Shown here: positions 60,940-64,000 of the stretch, one piece after another | Position numbering within the stretch: position 1 is the first letter of the stretch | Layout: each line of letters starts with the position of its first letter | NCBI RefSeq assembly: GCF_029278605.1 | Contig: NZ_CP119572.1 | Span: forward strand, 3,348,001 to 3,412,000 | DNA from: Cupriavidus sp. WKF15 | GTDB lineage: Bacteria > Pseudomonadota > Gammaproteobacteria > Burkholderiales > Burkholderiaceae | DNA length: 64,000 nt | Reading direction: 5' to 3' | Translations under genes and position numbers: made by a program | Notes under the pieces: generated by a model | The model's input: only the letters and a program-made list of their open reading frames with translations | Told to the model about the DNA's origin: nothing | Databases searched by the model: none

Positions 60940-63315
60940 ATGGCCACAGCACAACAGAAGCCGTCCCTCCCTGCCCGCCGCCCGCTCTGGGCGCGGCTCA
61001 CGTTCTGGGTGGTCGGTCTGATCGTCGCCGGCATCGTGGCGGTCGCGCTGCTGCTGGGCTATGCGTTGCTGGTGGCCGCGCCCAACCTGCCGTCGCTCGA
61101 CACCATCACGGACTATCGCCCCAAGATTCCGCTGCGCATCTTCACTGCGGACAATGTGCTGATCGGCGAATTCGGCGAAGAGCGCCGCAACTTCGTACCC
61201 ATCGCCGAAATCCCCGACGTGATGAAGAAGGCGGTGCTGGCGATCGAGGATGACCGCTTCTACGAGCACGGCGGGGTGGACTTTGTCGGCGTGTTGCGGG
61301 CAGGCCTGGCAAACCTGCGCGGCGGGCTGTCGCAGGGGGCATCGACGATCACCATGCAGGTGGCGCGCAATTTCTTCCTGTCGAGCGAGAAGACCTACAC
61401 GCGCAAGATCTACGAAATGATGCTTGCGTACAAGATCGAGGCGAACCTGAGCAAGGACCAGATCCTCGAGCTGTACATGAACCAGATCTACCTCGGCCAG
61501 CGCGCCTATGGCTTCGACAGCGCAGCGCGCGTCTATTTCGGCAAGTCGGTGCGCGACGTCACGCCGGCCGAGGCCGCCATGCTGGCCGGCCTGCCCAAGG
61601 CGCCGTCTGCCTACAATCCGGTGGTGAACCCCAAGCGCGCGAAGGTACGTCAGGAGTACATCCTGCAGCGCATGCGCGACCTGCGCTACATCACGCCGGA
61701 GCAGTATGACCAGGCCCTGCGCGAAACGCCGAAGGTCCGCACGGAAGGCAACGAGTTCTCGACGCATGCCGAGTACGTGGCCGAGATCGTGCGCCAGCTG
61801 ATGTACGCGCAGTACCGCGAGGAAACCTACACGCGCGGCCTCACCGTCTACACCACGCTGATGAAGCCCGACCAGGATGCGGCGTACGAAGCCGTGCGCT
61901 CGGGCATCATGAACTACGAGCGCAAACACGGTTACCGCGGCCCGGAAGCCTTCATCGACCTGCCCTCCGACCAGGCAGAACGCGAGCAGGCCATCGACGA
62001 CGCGCTGGTCGAGCACCCGGGCAGCGACGACCTGCGTTCCGCCGTGGTGACCAGCGTGTCATCGCGCGAAGTGAAGGCCACGCTGCTGTCCGGCGAAGTG
62101 GCCACCATCGAAGGGGCGGCGCTGCGCTTCATCGCGCCGTCGCTGTCGGCGAACGCGCAGCCGAAGACCAGGATCCGCCCCGGCGCGATCATCCGCGTGA
62201 CGCAGGACGAAAAGGGCCAGTGGACGGTCACGCAGCTCCCGGAAGTGTCGGCGGCCTTCGTCTCGATCAACCCGCAGGACGGCGAGATCCGCTCGATGGT
62301 CGGCGGCTTCGACTTCAACCGCAACAAGTTCAACCATGTGACGCAGGCCTGGCGCCAGCCGGGTTCCAGCTTCAAGCCGTTCATCTATTCGGCCGCGCTG
62401 GAAAAGGGCTTTTCGCCGGCCACCGTGATCAATGACGCGCCGCTGACGATCGGCCCGGACACCGGTGGCCAGATATGGGAGCCGAAGAACTACGATGGCA
62501 AGTTCGAAGGCCCCATGACCATGCGCCGCGCGCTGGCCAAGTCGAAGAACCTGGTCTCGGTACGCATCCTGCGTGCGATCGGCACGCAATACGCCCAGGA
62601 CTACATCACCCGCTTCGGCTTCGAGGCCGACAAGCACCCGGCCTACCTGCCGATGGCGCTGGGCGCGGGCAGCGTCACGCCGCTGCAGATGGCCGGCGCG
62701 TACTCGGTGTTCGCCAACGGCGGCTACCGCATCAACCCGTACCTGATCCAGAAGGTGGTCGATGCGCGCGGCAAGGTCCTTTCCGAAACGCAGCCGCAGC
62801 GCGCCGGCAGCGATGCCGTGCGCGTGCTCGATGCCCGCACGGCGTTCATCGCCGACACCATGCTGCGCGACGTGGTGCGCATGGGCACTGCCAACGCCGC
62901 CAAGCAGCGCCTGGGCCGCAATGACCTGGCCGGCAAGACGGGTACCACCAACGACGCCGTGGATGCCTGGTTCGCCGGCTACACGCCGAACCTGGTAGCC
63001 ATCGCCTGGATGGGCTACGACCAGCCCAAGAGCCTGGGCGTGCGCGAGACCGGCGGCGGGCTGGCCCTGCCGATCTGGGTCGGCTACATGGGCAAGATGC
63101 TCAAGGGCGTCCCGGAAAGTCCGGAGCGCCCGGCGCCGGAAGGCGTGCTGATGGTCGGCGGCGACTGGACCTTCGAAGAAAACGCCAGCGGCGCCGGCGT
63201 GGCTTCGGTCGGCCTGGGCGATCCGTGGCCGGGCAAGCCGGAGGAAAGCACGCGCTCGCCGGCCGATGTCGAGGCCGAGAAGAAGAAGATCCTGGAGATG
63301 TTCGGCGGCGCCTGA
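60940..63315 (+). CDS. ponA: Penicillin-binding protein 1A (bifunctional)
   Basis: The 791-residue class A PBP has an N-terminal membrane anchor (LTFWVVGLIVAGIVAVALLL, 20-39), a glycosyltransferase GT51 domain with catalytic E103 in AIEDDRFYEHGGVD and GASTITMQVARNFFL, an OB-like insert, and a transpeptidase domain with S476-SF-K479 (PGSSFKPF), the SKN triad in ALAKSKNLVS and KTGTT near 666. It polymerises and cross-links peptidoglycan. It is divergent from pilMNOPQ, an arrangement also known in Pseudomonas. Confidence 0.96.
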   Translation: MATAQQKPSLPARRPLWARLTFWVVGLIVAGIVAVALLLGYALLVAAPNLPSLDTITDYRPKIPLRIFTADNVLIGEFGEERRNFVPIAEIPDVMKKAVLAIEDDRFYEHGGVDFVGVLRAGLANLRGGLSQGASTITMQVARNFFLSSEKTYTRKIYEMMLAYKIEANLSKDQILELYMNQIYLGQRAYGFDSAARVYFGKSVRDVTPAEAAMLAGLPKAPSAYNPVVNPKRAKVRQEYILQRMRDLRYITPEQYDQALRETPKVRTEGNEFSTHAEYVAEIVRQLMYAQYREETYTRGLTVYTTLMKPDQDAAYEAVRSGIMNYERKHGYRGPEAFIDLPSDQAEREQAIDDALVEHPGSDDLRSAVVTSVSSREVKATLLSGEVATIEGAALRFIAPSLSANAQPKTRIRPGAIIRVTQDEKGQWTVTQLPEVSAAFVSINPQDGEIRSMVGGFDFNRNKFNHVTQAWRQPGSSFKPFIYSAALEKGFSPATVINDAPLTIGPDTGGQIWEPKNYDGKFEGPMTMRRALAKSKNLVSVRILRAIGTQYAQDYITRFGFEADKHPAYLPMALGAGSVTPLQMAGAYSVFANGGYRINPYLIQKVVDARGKVLSETQPQRAGSDAVRVLDARTAFIADTMLRDVVRMGTANAAKQRLGRNDLAGKTGTTNDAVDAWFAGYTPNLVAIAWMGYDQPKSLGVRETGGGLALPIWVGYMGKMLKGVPESPERPAPEGVLMVGGDWTFEENASGAGVASVGLGDPWPGKPEESTRSPADVEAEKKKILEMFGGA

Positions 63316-63333
63316 GCCGTGTTGCAGCCAATG

Positions 63334-63364
63334 GAAAAAGCCGGCCCACGTGGCCGGCTTTTTC
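63334..63364. terminator. Bidirectional terminator between ponA and cyaY
   Basis: AAAAAGCCGGCC and its complement form a 12-bp stem with a 5-base centre, flanked by A and T runs. It lies 18 bases after ponA and 23 bases beyond the converging cyaY stop. Confidence 0.9.
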
Positions 63365-63387
63365 ATTCGTGCGCATGACTTGGCGGG

Positions 63388-63723
63388 TCAGCCCAGCGTG
63401 AGCGCTACCTCCGCCTGCTGGCTCACATAGCTGGACAGCGCGTCGTACAACTCGTTGCCGCTGCGCGTATCGACCCAGCGCTCGCCGTCGCGACGGAAGT
63501 GGAAGCCGCCCGAGCGCGCCGCGACCCACAGCTCCTGCATCGGCGCCTGGCTGTTGATGATGATCTTGGAGCCGTTCTCGAATTCCAGCTCCATGACATT
63601 GCCGGTCCGGCTGATTTCGATGTCGGCGTCGGCCGCGTCCGCGGCGGCTTCCACCGCGGCTTCGATGCGGTCCAGCTCCTTGACCGCCAGGGCCAGGAAC
63701 TCGCTTTCGCTCAAGGGGGGCAT
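63388..63723 (-). CDS. cyaY: Frataxin-like iron donor/regulator CyaY
   Basis: The 111-residue frataxin homologue has an acidic first helix (LDRIEAAVEAAADAADADI), the strand VMELEFENGSKIIINSQ and the conserved QELWVAARSGGFHFRRD. It binds iron and modulates iron-sulfur cluster assembly. The ATG at 63723 has TTGGAG 8 bases upstream; a TTG four codons earlier is less likely. It is divergent from an lptM-like gene. Confidence 0.95.
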   Translation of the reverse strand: MPPLSESEFLALAVKELDRIEAAVEAAADAADADIEISRTGNVMELEFENGSKIIINSQAPMQELWVAARSGGFHFRRDGERWVDTRSGNELYDALSSYVSQQAEVALTLG

Positions 63724-63923
63724 GCTAAACTCCAAGACCGCCGGCGCCAGCGCTGTCCGCCTTGCTGCTCACATTGAGCATCGCATGGGGCACCTGCAGT
63801 GGCCGGCATTATTTGTTGAGGATTCCCGGATTCCGGCCGTGCCCTGGAACTCTGGCGGCGGCCGCGGACGACACGCCGGCTGCCGGTCCGACAGCTTTCC
63901 CAACCGCTTTCAAGGACGACCCG

Positions 63924-64000
63924 ATGCTCCGTCGTGTTGCGATTGTATCGGCGTTTGCCGCCAGCCTTGCGATGCCCCTGCTGGGCGGATGCGGCATTCG
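63924..64000 (+). CDS. Small lipoprotein, LptM/LppL-like (partial, cut by window end)
   Basis: Only the first 25 codons lie in the window. They encode a lipoprotein signal, MLRRVAIVSAFAASLAMP, ending in the lipobox LLGGC with Cys23. AAGGA lies 8 bases upstream of the ATG. Divergence from cyaY matches the common order in which an lptM (yifL/lppL) gene and lysA or dapF follow. The short length typical of LptM cannot be confirmed from the fragment. Confidence 0.75.
   Translation, partial: MLRRVAIVSAFAASLAMPLLGGCGI

Overview
The window looks like the chromosome of a betaproteobacterium of the order Burkholderiales, most likely Cupriavidus or a close Ralstonia relative. It is GC-rich, and long spurious open frames lie opposite nearly every gene. 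Several gene blocks follow the Burkholderiales order: mlaFEDACB, an ABC transporter pair, bolA, murA, hisGDCB, marC, hisHAFIE, a HIT protein and tatABC on one strand; petABC with sspA/sspB; and pilMNOPQ, aroK, aroB, dgt and gltBD. There are also four Bug-type (TctC-like) periplasmic binding proteins, which are characteristically numerous in this group. The genus is inferred from order and protein style, not from a search.

Layout. (1) 1-4.7 kb: sugar-acid genes, with a fructuronate reductase-like gene divergent from mannonate dehydratase manD and an RspB-like zinc dehydrogenase, then a poorly coding stretch with one small ORF. (2) 4.7-6.6 kb: Tat-exported molybdenum sulfite dehydrogenase (SorA-like) with a diheme cytochrome c, divergent from an orphan squalene-synthase-like gene (6.8-7.9 kb). 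(3) 7.9-15.6 kb: an accessory catabolic cluster with a LysR regulator divergent from Bug, a class III CoA-transferase, a crotonase-like protein, a fused double acyl-CoA dehydrogenase and a second Bug. Its substrate is unknown and this is the least explained part of the window. (4) 15.6-24.2 kb: tRNA-Thr, sspB/sspA, the cytochrome bc1 operon, mscL, a Nif3-like gene, a DegS/DegQ-like protease and a porin. (5) 24.4-42.8 kb: an 18-kb run on the minus strand from mlaF to tatC. It covers outer-membrane lipid transport, an ABC-2 transporter, BolA/IbaG, MurA, the histidine pathway, a HIT protein and Tat. Many junctions are ATGA overlaps. (6) 42.9-51.2 kb: another Bug, a GNAT and gltBD (glutamate synthase) with a clear sigma-70 promoter. 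(7) 51.4-52.4 kb: a RAYT (REP-associated HUH transposase) with repeat-like flanks next to the gltB promoter. (8) 52.4-60.6 kb: dgt, aroB, aroK and the type IV pilus assembly operon pilMNOPQ. (9) 60.9-64 kb: ponA (PBP1a), cyaY and the start of a divergent lptM-like lipoprotein cut by the window end.

Most of the window is core housekeeping DNA. I saw no CRISPR array, prophage, defence island or complete insertion sequence. The items most worth following are the catabolic cluster with its fused acyl-CoA dehydrogenase and a crotonase lacking one usual catalytic Glu, the RAYT element beside gltB, a 276-bp unexplained segment between two terminators at 22.7-23.0 kb, and the 19-bp divergent junction between the Nif3-like gene and the protease.
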